This document shows, piece by piece, positions 1-5,294 of a stretch of 5,294 nt of DNA; positions within the stretch are counted from its first letter, which is position 1; each line of letters opens with the position of its first letter. This stretch comes from Pelotomaculum sp. (lineage in GTDB: Bacteria > Bacillota > Desulfotomaculia > Desulfotomaculales > Pelotomaculaceae), in contig JALHFC010000084.1 in assembly GCA_022839445.1 (NCBI GenBank), forward strand, positions 1 to 5,294, given 5' to 3'. The notes beneath the pieces were generated by a model. That model saw only the letters and a program-made list of their open reading frames with translations, was not told the DNA's origin and ran no database searches. The position numbers and the translations under genes were made by a program.

Positions 1-441
1 AACGACGTGAGGTTCGGCGAAGCGGACGTGCTGGCGCGGGCTAAAAACACATCGGTGGAAAAACTTGCGGCGCGCGGCGTGCTTTTTGCGCAAAAAGGCG
101 TGGTGTGTCTGCTGACACGGGAGGAAATCCCAGAAAAGGTGGAACACGGCGAGCGGATAATCTGGCTGCTCACACAGCAGCTAACCCGCGCGTTGGAGAA
201 GGACGGCGTGTCAGGGACGGCGCAGATCGTGGCGGATATCTTTACTTCCGAGCCGGAACAGGCAAAGGCTCTGGCATACCGCTTGTTCACAATAGCGGAG
301 CGCAAGGGCTGGGCGGGCGAAGCCTATGCTTATAATTCGCTTGTCATTGCATGGCCTGACATTCAGTCCAAGGCGGCGGAACTGCAATCTCAGAAGAATA
401 GTGGAAGGCAAATGACGCTGTTCGATATAACGAACGATTGA
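1..441 (+). CDS. DUF1156-family putative DNA (adenine) methyltransferase, C-terminal part
   Basis: The frame is open from base 1 through 146 codons to TGA at 439-441, so this is the 3' end of a longer gene. The GTG at 7 is an internal valine codon, not a credible start, because it has no ribosome binding site and the frame continues upstream. The fragment matches what I recall of the C-terminus of DUF1156 methylases: a 'FGEADVLARAKNTSV' block near the start, then 'GVLFAQKGVVCLLTREEIP', then a helical part containing 'AERKGWAGEAYAYNSLVIAWP', ending in 'QMTLFDI'. Family members are usually around 900-1000 residues. Their catalytic N6-adenine/N4-cytosine methylase motifs lie upstream of this part and cannot be checked here. 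The inferred role is methylation of self DNA in a defence operon with the DUF499 ATPase that starts 17 bases downstream. The family call is from memory of the sequence pattern, without a profile search. Confidence 0.82.
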   Translation, partial: NDVRFGEADVLARAKNTSVEKLAARGVLFAQKGVVCLLTREEIPEKVEHGERIIWLLTQQLTRALEKDGVSGTAQIVADIFTSEPEQAKALAYRLFTIAERKGWAGEAYAYNSLVIAWPDIQSKAAELQSQKNSGRQMTLFDITND

Positions 442-443
442 GC

Positions 444-450
444 GGGAGGG
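444..450 (+). promoter_or_regulatory. Ribosome binding site of the HEPN-DUF499 gene
   Basis: GGGAGGG lies just after the methylase stop. It sits 8-9 bases before ATG 459, the optimal spacing, but only 2-3 bases before ATG 453 and downstream of the in-frame TTG 438. It therefore favours 459 as the real start of the ATPase gene. Its position in the short intergenic gap supports co-transcription of the two genes. Confidence 0.75.
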
Positions 451-458
451 ATATGGTT

Positions 459-3400
459 ATGGGAAACAATCATTCGCAAGTGTCGCAGGGATTTCGGATT
501 TTACTCGGGGTCTTGGCGCCCTACGTTGCCCGCGAACTCGGGAATGAGTTCGGCAAGGAATGGTGGAATGCCGCTGTCTTAGATACGCTCTATGACGACC
601 AGAAGCGCGATCTGCCGTATTCCGGAGACTGGGCGAAGTTAGTGGACTCGCTCGACATCGCCCGCTGCCTCCTGCTGTTCGATTTACACTGGCAGAGGGT
701 TTTTCGCAAAAAGCTGTCCATAGACCATCGTACCTGGGCGAAGGAGCTGGTCGGCGTCCGCAATAAGCTGGCGCACCTCGGTATGGAGGATTTTTCTTCT
801 GACGACACCTGGCGCGCGCTTGATACGATGTCACGCCTTGTAGAGCAGATCGAGTCCGAAAGCGCGGAGGAGATCCGCGATTTGCTCCGCACCTCCCGCT
901 ACGGTACTGCGAATGGCTCAACAACGGTTACGGAGGCCTCTGCCGTGCCTGTAGCAAAGCAGAAGAACGCCGGCATATTGAAAACCACGCCCATCAGCGG
1001 GCTTACCAGTTGGCGCGACGTTATTGAGCCGCATCCCGACGTTGCCCAGGGGCGGTATAAGAACGCCGAGTTTGCCGCCGACCTGGCGCAGGTTGCCCGT
1101 GGCGAGGGCGCGTATGAGTACCGCGACCCCGTGGAGTTTTTCGCCCGCACTTATGTCACCGAAGGTATGACCGGGCTATTGGAGCAGTCGCTTCGCCGCG
1201 TCTGCGGTAAAGACGGCGAACCAGTCATCCAGTTAAAGACGGCCTTCGGCGGCGGCAAAACCCACAGTATGCTCGCGCTCTACCATATGATGCGCGGCAG
1301 GATTTCTGTTGACAAAATCCCTAACGTGAAACCAGTACTGCAGCGAGCGGGCGTTGCGACACTGCCGAAAGCGAACGTGGCCGTACTGGTCGGCACTGCC
1401 CTTGACCCCACGAAGAGCAAGCGCCCCAGCAATATGCCCGGCATCACCATCAACACCATTTGGGGCGAGATGGCGGCGCAGCTTGCGTATGCAGCCGGCA
1501 AACCGGATATATACGATTACGTGAAGGAATCTGACAAAAAAGGCGTTTCTCCCGGTTCGGAAGCGCTCAAAAACCTGTTTGACGCCGTCGGACCCTGCCT
1601 GATCCTCATGGACGAGGTAGTCGCCTACGCCAAAAAGATTTACGGCGCAAGGGGTCTGCCCGCAGGCACATTCGACAATTTCATCTCCTTTATTCAGGAA
1701 ATAACTGAAGCGGCAAGGGCGAGCAAGAACAGCCTCGTGGTCGCCTCTATCCCCGAATCCGATATTGAAATCGGCGGCGAGGCGGGCAAGACCGCACTTG
1801 AGACCATAGAGCATACCTTCGGGCGCATGGAGTCGATTTGGAAACCCGTTGCGGCAAACGAGGGCTTTGAAGTTGTACGCCGCCGCCTGTTCCTTGACTG
1901 CAAGAACCCGGATGGGCGCGACAAGGTCTGCGCGAAATTCAGCCAAATGTATAATGAGAATCAGAGTGATTTCCCGCTGGAGACAAAGGAGCTTGAGTAT
2001 AAGGAACGGATGGTTTCCTGCTACCCAATTCATCCTGAAGTGTTCGACCGTTTGTACGAGGATTGGGCGACTTTGGAGCGTTTTCAACGGACGCGCGGCG
2101 TCCTTCGCTTGATGGCGGCGGTCATTCATGAACTTTGGATGGGCAACGACGCAAGCTTGATGATCATGCCCGGTTCTATTCCGCTTGACGTGCCGAATGT
2201 GCGCGACGAATTGACACGGCATTTATCCGAAGGATGGAACGCGCTTGTTGACCGCGAGGTGGACGGTAAAATTTCCATACCGTATCAGAAAGATCAAGCC
2301 AACCCACGCTACGGAAGCAAACTCGCGGCACGCCGTGTAGCGCGAACGGTCATGCTCGGCAGTGCTCCGACCGTCCGCGACCAGAATGTGCGAGGTATTG
2401 AAGCGTCGCGTATTCGCCTCGGCGTGGTTCAGCCCGGCGAGAACATTGCCAACTTCAACGACGCGCTGAATACGCTTACTTCGTCGCTCGCCTATCTTTA
2501 CACCAACCCTTCCGGCGACCGCTTCTGGTACGACACCCGCCCGACACTCCGCAAAACCGTGGAAGATCGCGCCACTCAGGTATCGGCTCCTGACGTGGAG
2601 TACGAAATCGAAACCCGCCTGCGCGGACTGCGGAAAGAACAGCCGTTTGCGGGTATGCATATCTGCCCCTCATCCTCTCTCGATGTACCGGACGACCAGT
2701 CGGCGCGCCTTGTTATTCTAAGCCCCGCTGATGAATACAAGGCTTCCAATCAGAATAACAGCGCGATGACGGCTGTCAAGGATATACTAAACAATCGTGG
2801 CAACACCCCGCGCATCTATCGGAATATGCTCGCTTTCGTGGCGCCCGACCAGGACCTGATGCTCTCGCTGAAACAAGCCGTTCGACTTTACCTTGCCTGG
2901 AAATCCATCAAGGATGACAGCGAAGACTTGAACCTCGATGCGGCGCAAAACCGTGAAACCGAGAACAACCTACGACGAAGCAATGTAACAGTAGACGCGC
3001 GGATCAAAGAAGCGTACTGCTGGCTTCTTGTGCCGTATATCGACAAAGAAGCAGATATGAAGACCATCGTATGGGATACCATCCGCATCAGCGGCGGCGC
3101 CGAGGGCATTATCGCTAAAGCCGCCAAAAAGATGCTTCAGAATGAGGCCATCATCACGACATGGGCTCCGGCTCTACTCCTGATGGAACTGGACAATTTG
3201 CTGTGGCGTGAGTCCGACAACATCAATATCAAGAAGCTCTGGGAATACCTCTGCACCTATTGCTACCTCCCGCGTTTGGCAAGTGAGAAGGTATTAGAAG
3301 AGGCTATCCGCGCAGGTTTGAATTCCACGGAGTATTTTGCTTTTGCATCCGGCTTCGACGGCACGCGCTACATCGACTTGAAGTTCAACCAGTATGTCGG

Positions 3401-3863
3401 CATCGTTGAACGTTCCGGCTATCTTGTAAAGGTGGGCGTGGCGCAGAAACAGATTGCCGAAGAAGCGGCAAAGCGTCAGGCTGAAAACGCGGCACAAACA
3501 GGAAGCGGCACGACCTTTCCTGCAAGCACGGAAGGCGGTTCATCCACTTATACCGGCCCGGCATCAGGGACCAGCAGCGAGGCCCAACCCCAAGAGGTTC
3601 AAGAAGACGACTCCGCGCCCGTAGCCCCCAAGAACACCCGCTTCTATATGTCGGCACAGCTTGACACCACCCGTATCGGGCGTGACGTCCAGCGGCTTGT
3701 GGAGGAAGTGATCAGCCACCTTACGTCGGTGGATAAGGCGCAGGTGGAAGTGTTACTCGAATTGAACGTAAAATCGCCGGACGGTTTATCGCCGCAGACT
3801 GTGCGCACTGTTTCCGAGAATTGCCGGACGCTAAAGGTAAAGGATTTTGGTTTTGATGAGTGA
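459..3863 (+). CDS. Swt1-type HEPN / DUF499 P-loop ATPase of a methylase-linked defence operon
   Basis: The protein has 1134 residues from ATG 459, chosen for the GGGAGGG site 8-9 bases upstream; the frame could be extended to ATG 453 or TTG 438 (1141 residues). Residues ~2-145 resemble the Swt1-family HEPN domain, with 'LAPYVARELGNEFGKEWW' near the start and the HEPN motif RNKLAH (R101-x4-H106), which in active HEPN proteins forms an RNase site. A variable linker leads to the DUF499 part at ~175: 'SWRDVIEPHPDVAQGRYKNA', then 'TEGMTGLLEQSLRRV'. Walker A is TAFGGGKTH (residues 261-269, K267, T268), and Walker B is CLILMDE (D385, E386). A sensor-like strand 'LVVASIPESD' is at ~426-435, and 'FQRTRGVLRLMA' at 542-553 is typical of the family. 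After an A/S/G/T/P-rich linker (~1010-1059) comes a compact C-terminal domain (1060-1134) ending FGFDE. The protein is probably cytoplasmic, with no signal peptide or membrane segments seen. An antiviral role is inferred from the DUF1156 neighbour. No frameshift or missing catalytic residue is visible. Confidence 0.9.
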   Translation: MGNNHSQVSQGFRILLGVLAPYVARELGNEFGKEWWNAAVLDTLYDDQKRDLPYSGDWAKLVDSLDIARCLLLFDLHWQRVFRKKLSIDHRTWAKELVGVRNKLAHLGMEDFSSDDTWRALDTMSRLVEQIESESAEEIRDLLRTSRYGTANGSTTVTEASAVPVAKQKNAGILKTTPISGLTSWRDVIEPHPDVAQGRYKNAEFAADLAQVARGEGAYEYRDPVEFFARTYVTEGMTGLLEQSLRRVCGKDGEPVIQLKTAFGGGKTHSMLALYHMMRGRISVDKIPNVKPVLQRAGVATLPKANVAVLVGTALDPTKSKRPSNMPGITINTIWGEMAAQLAYAAGKPDIYDYVKESDKKGVSPGSEALKNLFDAVGPCLILMDEVVAYAKKIYGARGLPAGTFDNFISFIQEITEAARASKNSLVVASIPESDIEIGGEAGKTALETIEHTFGRMESIWKPVAANEGFEVVRRRLFLDCKNPDGRDKVCAKFSQMYNENQSDFPLETKELEYKERMVSCYPIHPEVFDRLYEDWATLERFQRTRGVLRLMAAVIHELWMGNDASLMIMPGSIPLDVPNVRDELTRHLSEGWNALVDREVDGKISIPYQKDQANPRYGSKLAARRVARTVMLGSAPTVRDQNVRGIEASRIRLGVVQPGENIANFNDALNTLTSSLAYLYTNPSGDRFWYDTRPTLRKTVEDRATQVSAPDVEYEIETRLRGLRKEQPFAGMHICPSSSLDVPDDQSARLVILSPADEYKASNQNNSAMTAVKDILNNRGNTPRIYRNMLAFVAPDQDLMLSLKQAVRLYLAWKSIKDDSEDLNLDAAQNRETENNLRRSNVTVDARIKEAYCWLLVPYIDKEADMKTIVWDTIRISGGAEGIIAKAAKKMLQNEAIITTWAPALLLMELDNLLWRESDNINIKKLWEYLCTYCYLPRLASEKVLEEAIRAGLNSTEYFAFASGFDGTRYIDLKFNQYVGIVERSGYLVKVGVAQKQIAEEAAKRQAENAAQTGSGTTFPASTEGGSSTYTGPASGTSSEAQPQEVQEDDSAPVAPKNTRFYMSAQLDTTRIGRDVQRLVEEVISHLTSVDKAQVEVLLELNVKSPDGLSPQTVRTVSENCRTLKVKDFGFDE

Positions 3864-4000
3864 TGGCTGTGAAGTGCGCATGCAGTAGAACTGTTTTAAC
3901 TGTGGGGAATTACAGGCAGGTACGCGATGAGGTTTCTAATAAACAAGTTGGTTTGGGGGAGGCTGCGATATGGCTTATTCTATTAAACAAACTTACATAA
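3863..4000 (+). CDS. Possible 45-residue ORF overlapping the ATPase stop (doubtful)
   Basis: The ATG at 3863 shares its A with the ATPase stop (TGATG), an arrangement common for translationally coupled genes. The frame runs 45 codons to TAA at 3998-4000. The peptide starts MAVKCACSRTVLTVG and ends in a hydrophobic stretch, IWLILLNKLT. I recognise no family, and there is no convincing ribosome binding site beyond possible coupling. It overlaps the better supported ORF at 3970-4074 in another frame. It could be a genuine coupled small gene, the decayed 5' end of a third operon gene that was deleted, or chance. It is recorded mainly because this is where a helicase or accessory gene might be expected. 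Confidence 0.2.
   Translation: MAVKCACSRTVLTVGNYRQVRDEVSNKQVGLGEAAIWLILLNKLT
3955..3962 (+). promoter_or_regulatory. Strong ribosome binding site of the 34-residue ORF
   Basis: GGGGGAGG ends 7 bases before ATG 3970. The core GGAGG (3958-3962) is an excellent match to the anti-Shine-Dalgarno sequence at near-ideal spacing. It is the main reason for believing that the small ORF is translated. Confidence 0.55.
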
Positions 4001-4074
4001 ATAACAACCAATCTACTGCAAGTGCTGGAACAATGGGATTGGCTTTTGAAAAAGCAAAAAAGAAAAAAAGATAA
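3970..4074 (+). CDS. Small basic protein of 34 residues, unknown function
   Basis: ATG 3970 to TAA 4072-4074 encodes 34 residues, starting MAYSIKQTYINNNQSTASAG and ending FEKAKKKKR. It is preceded by a near-ideal ribosome binding site. The peptide has a polar, Asn/Ser/Thr-rich first half and a strongly basic lysine tail, with no hydrophobic segment that would suggest a membrane toxin or a signal peptide. The composition suits a nucleic-acid-binding or ribosome-associated microprotein, but I do not recognise it. Codon use is AT-rich, unlike the GC-richer ATPase gene. No separate promoter is evident and it starts 106 bases after the ATPase stop, so it may be read through from the defence operon. 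Whether it is a functional part of that operon, an independent small gene or a chance ORF cannot be settled from one sequence. Confidence 0.45.
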   Translation: MAYSIKQTYINNNQSTASAGTMGLAFEKAKKKKR

Positions 4075-4273
4075 ACCATGGATTTATACCGTTTGATATA
4101 AGGAGCATTCACTTTAATTTTCCTTCATGTGGATAATTACTGCATTTTTACCGAAAGGCTTTTGTCGATCACCGAGCCGGGAATTTTAAATCTTAAAAAT
4201 AATAATGCCTTTTTGGTTGGATAATAGTTGTTGGTTAGAAAAGTTATCGGTCTTTTGTTGTTTTAACATTGTT

Positions 4274-4300
4274 AGACGGAAAAAAGTCTTGTTTTTTTTT
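4274..4300 (+). terminator. Weak candidate intrinsic terminator
   Basis: AGAC (4274-4277) can pair with GTCT (4286-4289) around an eight-base loop. It is followed by TG and nine consecutive T residues at 4292-4300. The U-tract is strong but the stem is only four base pairs, so termination would be inefficient. An alternative A-tract/T-tract pairing, GAAAAAA with TTTTTTC, is possible. This is the only terminator-like element between the upstream operon and trkH. Confidence 0.3.
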
Positions 4301-4315
4301 CGAAGTAATTATAAT
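4289..4315 (+). promoter_or_regulatory. Probable sigma-A-type promoter of trkH
   Basis: A perfect -10 box, TATAAT, occupies 4310-4315. The best upstream -35 candidate is TTGTTT at 4289-4294, three of six matches with a short 15-base spacer, and it lies in the T-tract of the putative terminator. A T-rich upstream stretch may help as an UP-like or curved element. Transcription would start near 4322, giving a leader of about 50 bases before ATG 4372. The -10 is convincing; the -35 is weak. Confidence 0.5.
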
Positions 4316-4371
4316 ATTGCCATAAATAACCTAATAAGACTATTTCATAACCAGAGGTATGCAATTTAAAC

Positions 4372-5294
4372 ATGAAGCATGATGACACAAAGTTTACCGG
4401 GGAACGCCGGAAGATAATAGCGCTGCGCGCTACACCGGCGCAGGTTTTGGTAATAGGTTTTGCCGCTGTTATCCTAACCGGGGCGGCATTGCTTACCCTG
4501 CCTGTCGCTGTGCAGCCCGGCAAAGAAATTAATTTTTTAGCTTCCCTTTTTACGGCAACATCTGCAGTATGCGTTACGGGCTTGATCGTGGTTGATACCG
4601 GTACGCATTGGACTACGTTTGGTCATGTGGTAATCTTGTCTTTAATCCAGGTAGGCGGCCTCGGGTTTATGACAATGGCTACGTTTTTTGCCATGCTTCT
4701 GGGGCGGCGCATCGGCCTCAGGCAACGACTGATCATGCAGCAGTCGCTAAACCAAACCGATGTTGCAGGCATTGTTAGGCTAGCCAAATACGTCCTCATT
4801 CTCACCGTTATTATTGAAATGGCTTTTGCCTTAATTTTAGCTGTCCGCTGGTCGTTTGATCTAGGTTGGCAGAAGGGCCTGTGGTTTGGTTTTTTCCATT
4901 CAATATCTGCTTTTAATAACGCCGGCTTTGACTTGTTCGGTAATTTTAAAAGCATGACCGGGTATGTTGAGGACGTAACGGTGACACTTTGCATTACCAC
5001 ATTGATCATCCTGGGCGGGATCGGCTTTAGCGTAATGGTGGATGTTTTGCGGCATTTTAGAAAACCCGTAAGGCTTTCACTGCATACAAAAATGACCCTG
5101 TCTATTACGGGCCTCCTAATCTTTGCCGGCACGATCCTAGTTTTTTTGCTTGAGTATAACAATACTCTCCAGGATCTTAGCCCCCTGGGTAAAGCGCTGG
5201 CTGCTTACTTCCAGGCAGTCACACCCAGGACGGCCGGGATCAACACCCTTGATTTAGGCGCGCTCCGGGCGGCCACGCAGTTTTTAATCATCAT
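4372..5294 (+). CDS. TrkH/KtrB-family potassium uptake membrane subunit, N-terminal part
   Basis: The frame is open from ATG 4372 to the right edge (307 codons plus two bases), so the C-terminus is missing. Family members have about 440-480 residues. ATG 4372 is the first start after the in-frame TAA at 4348-4350. The only ribosome-site candidate, AGAGG at 4353-4357, is about 14 bases away, rather far. The protein shows the repeated membrane-pore-membrane plan of K+ translocating subunits. A basic N-terminus and first helix (~23-46) precede pore loop 1, TATSAVCVTG (filter Gly70). QVGGLGFMT follows at 93-101. Pore loop 2 is HSISAFNNAGFDL (Gly185), and pore loop 3 is QAVTPRTAGINTLD (Gly289). 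The fourth pore loop lies outside the window. It should sit in the cytoplasmic membrane and import K+, probably with Na+ or H+, gated by a KtrA/TrkA ring protein that may be encoded downstream. The short N-terminus favours KtrB-like over the longer E. coli TrkH. It appears unrelated to the upstream defence genes. Confidence 0.93.
   Translation, partial: MKHDDTKFTGERRKIIALRATPAQVLVIGFAAVILTGAALLTLPVAVQPGKEINFLASLFTATSAVCVTGLIVVDTGTHWTTFGHVVILSLIQVGGLGFMTMATFFAMLLGRRIGLRQRLIMQQSLNQTDVAGIVRLAKYVLILTVIIEMAFALILAVRWSFDLGWQKGLWFGFFHSISAFNNAGFDLFGNFKSMTGYVEDVTVTLCITTLIILGGIGFSVMVDVLRHFRKPVRLSLHTKMTLSITGLLIFAGTILVFLLEYNNTLQDLSPLGKALAAYFQAVTPRTAGINTLDLGALRAATQFLII

Larger units (their letters stand above)
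4075..4371. other. AT-rich intergenic region before trkH
   Basis: These 297 bases lie between the small ORF and trkH and are clearly richer in A+T than either flanking large gene. I see only very short ORFs in them, such as 4078-4101 (7 codons) and a 20-codon ORF from the ATG in 'CTTCATGTGG' near 4126 that has no ribosome binding site. I see no tRNA, CRISPR repeat, insertion-sequence end or long inverted repeat. Recognisable signals cluster at the right end: the terminator-like hairpin near 4274 and the TATAAT box at 4310. Such a stretch fits a recombination or insertion boundary between the defence operon and the resident trkH locus, but no att-like duplication is visible inside the window. 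Confidence 0.6.

Noticed and set aside
105..335. A 76-codon open frame overlapping the methylase fragment
   Set aside because: It is out of frame with the recognised methylase C-terminus and has an arginine/glycine-rich composition typical of a shadow frame.
1233..2222. A 329-codon open frame on the minus strand
   Set aside because: It is antisense to the DUF499 ATPase core with its Walker motifs. Long antisense frames are expected in GC-rich genes, and no ribosome site or domain supports it.
3883..3897. CAGT-AGA-ACTG hairpin followed by TTTT as an operon terminator
   Set aside because: The stem has only four base pairs and the T-run only four bases. That is too weak to call.
4099..4105. 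TAAGGAG, a good Shine-Dalgarno match
   Set aside because: No ATG, GTG or TTG follows within a usable distance, so it serves no visible gene.
4162..4190. TTGTCG and TTTAAA, 17 bases apart, as a second promoter
   Set aside because: Each box matches only four of six positions. In AT-rich DNA such pairs arise by chance, and the TATAAT at 4310 is a far better candidate.
4075..4371. A c-di-AMP (ydaO-type) riboswitch before the potassium transporter
   Set aside because: Such leaders are common before ktr genes in Firmicutes, but the conserved G-rich and GCC-containing paired elements are absent from this AT-rich stretch, and the leader from the likely start site is only about 50 bases.
4623..5162. 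A 179-codon open frame on the minus strand
   Set aside because: It lies wholly antisense to the trkH coding frame, which carries three clear potassium pore motifs. The minus-strand peptide shows no recognisable domain.

Overview
The window looks like the boundary between a horizontally mobile defence-type operon and an ordinary housekeeping gene in a Gram-positive bacterium. The organism is probably a Clostridia/Peptococcaceae-like Firmicute. This rests on purine-rich GGGAGG/GGGGGAGG ribosome binding sites, AT-rich intergenic DNA with a perfect TATAAT box, and a KtrB/TrkH-type potassium transporter. It is an inference; no rRNA or other phylogenetic marker is present.

Layout, all genes on the + strand. 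Positions 1-441 hold the last 146 codons of a large protein cut by the window edge, recognised as the C-terminus of a DUF1156-type putative DNA methyltransferase. After a 17-base gap with a strong ribosome binding site comes a 1134-residue protein (459-3863). It has an N-terminal Swt1-type HEPN domain with an intact R-x4-H motif, a DUF499 P-loop ATPase core, a low-complexity linker and a small C-terminal domain. Positions 3864-4371 carry no large gene. They hold a 34-codon ORF with an excellent ribosome binding site (3970-4074), a 45-codon ORF whose ATG overlaps the ATPase stop (3863-4000, doubtful), and AT-rich DNA with a weak terminator-like hairpin and a promoter. From 4372 to the right edge runs the first 307 codons of a TrkH/KtrB potassium uptake subunit.

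How it fits together: DUF1156 methylases and DUF499 ATPases are recurrent neighbours in prokaryotic defence islands, usually with a SNF2-type (often PLD-containing) helicase and sometimes a DUF3780 protein. The methylase would mark self DNA, and the large ATPase with its HEPN domain (a fold that often supplies RNase activity) would sense or act on invaders. No helicase lies downstream of the ATPase, so any helicase must be upstream, outside this window, or missing. The trkH gene has its own promoter and appears functionally unrelated. The main novelty candidates are the HEPN-ATPase fusion, which is a known architecture with an unproven mechanism, and the small ORFs at the end of the operon.
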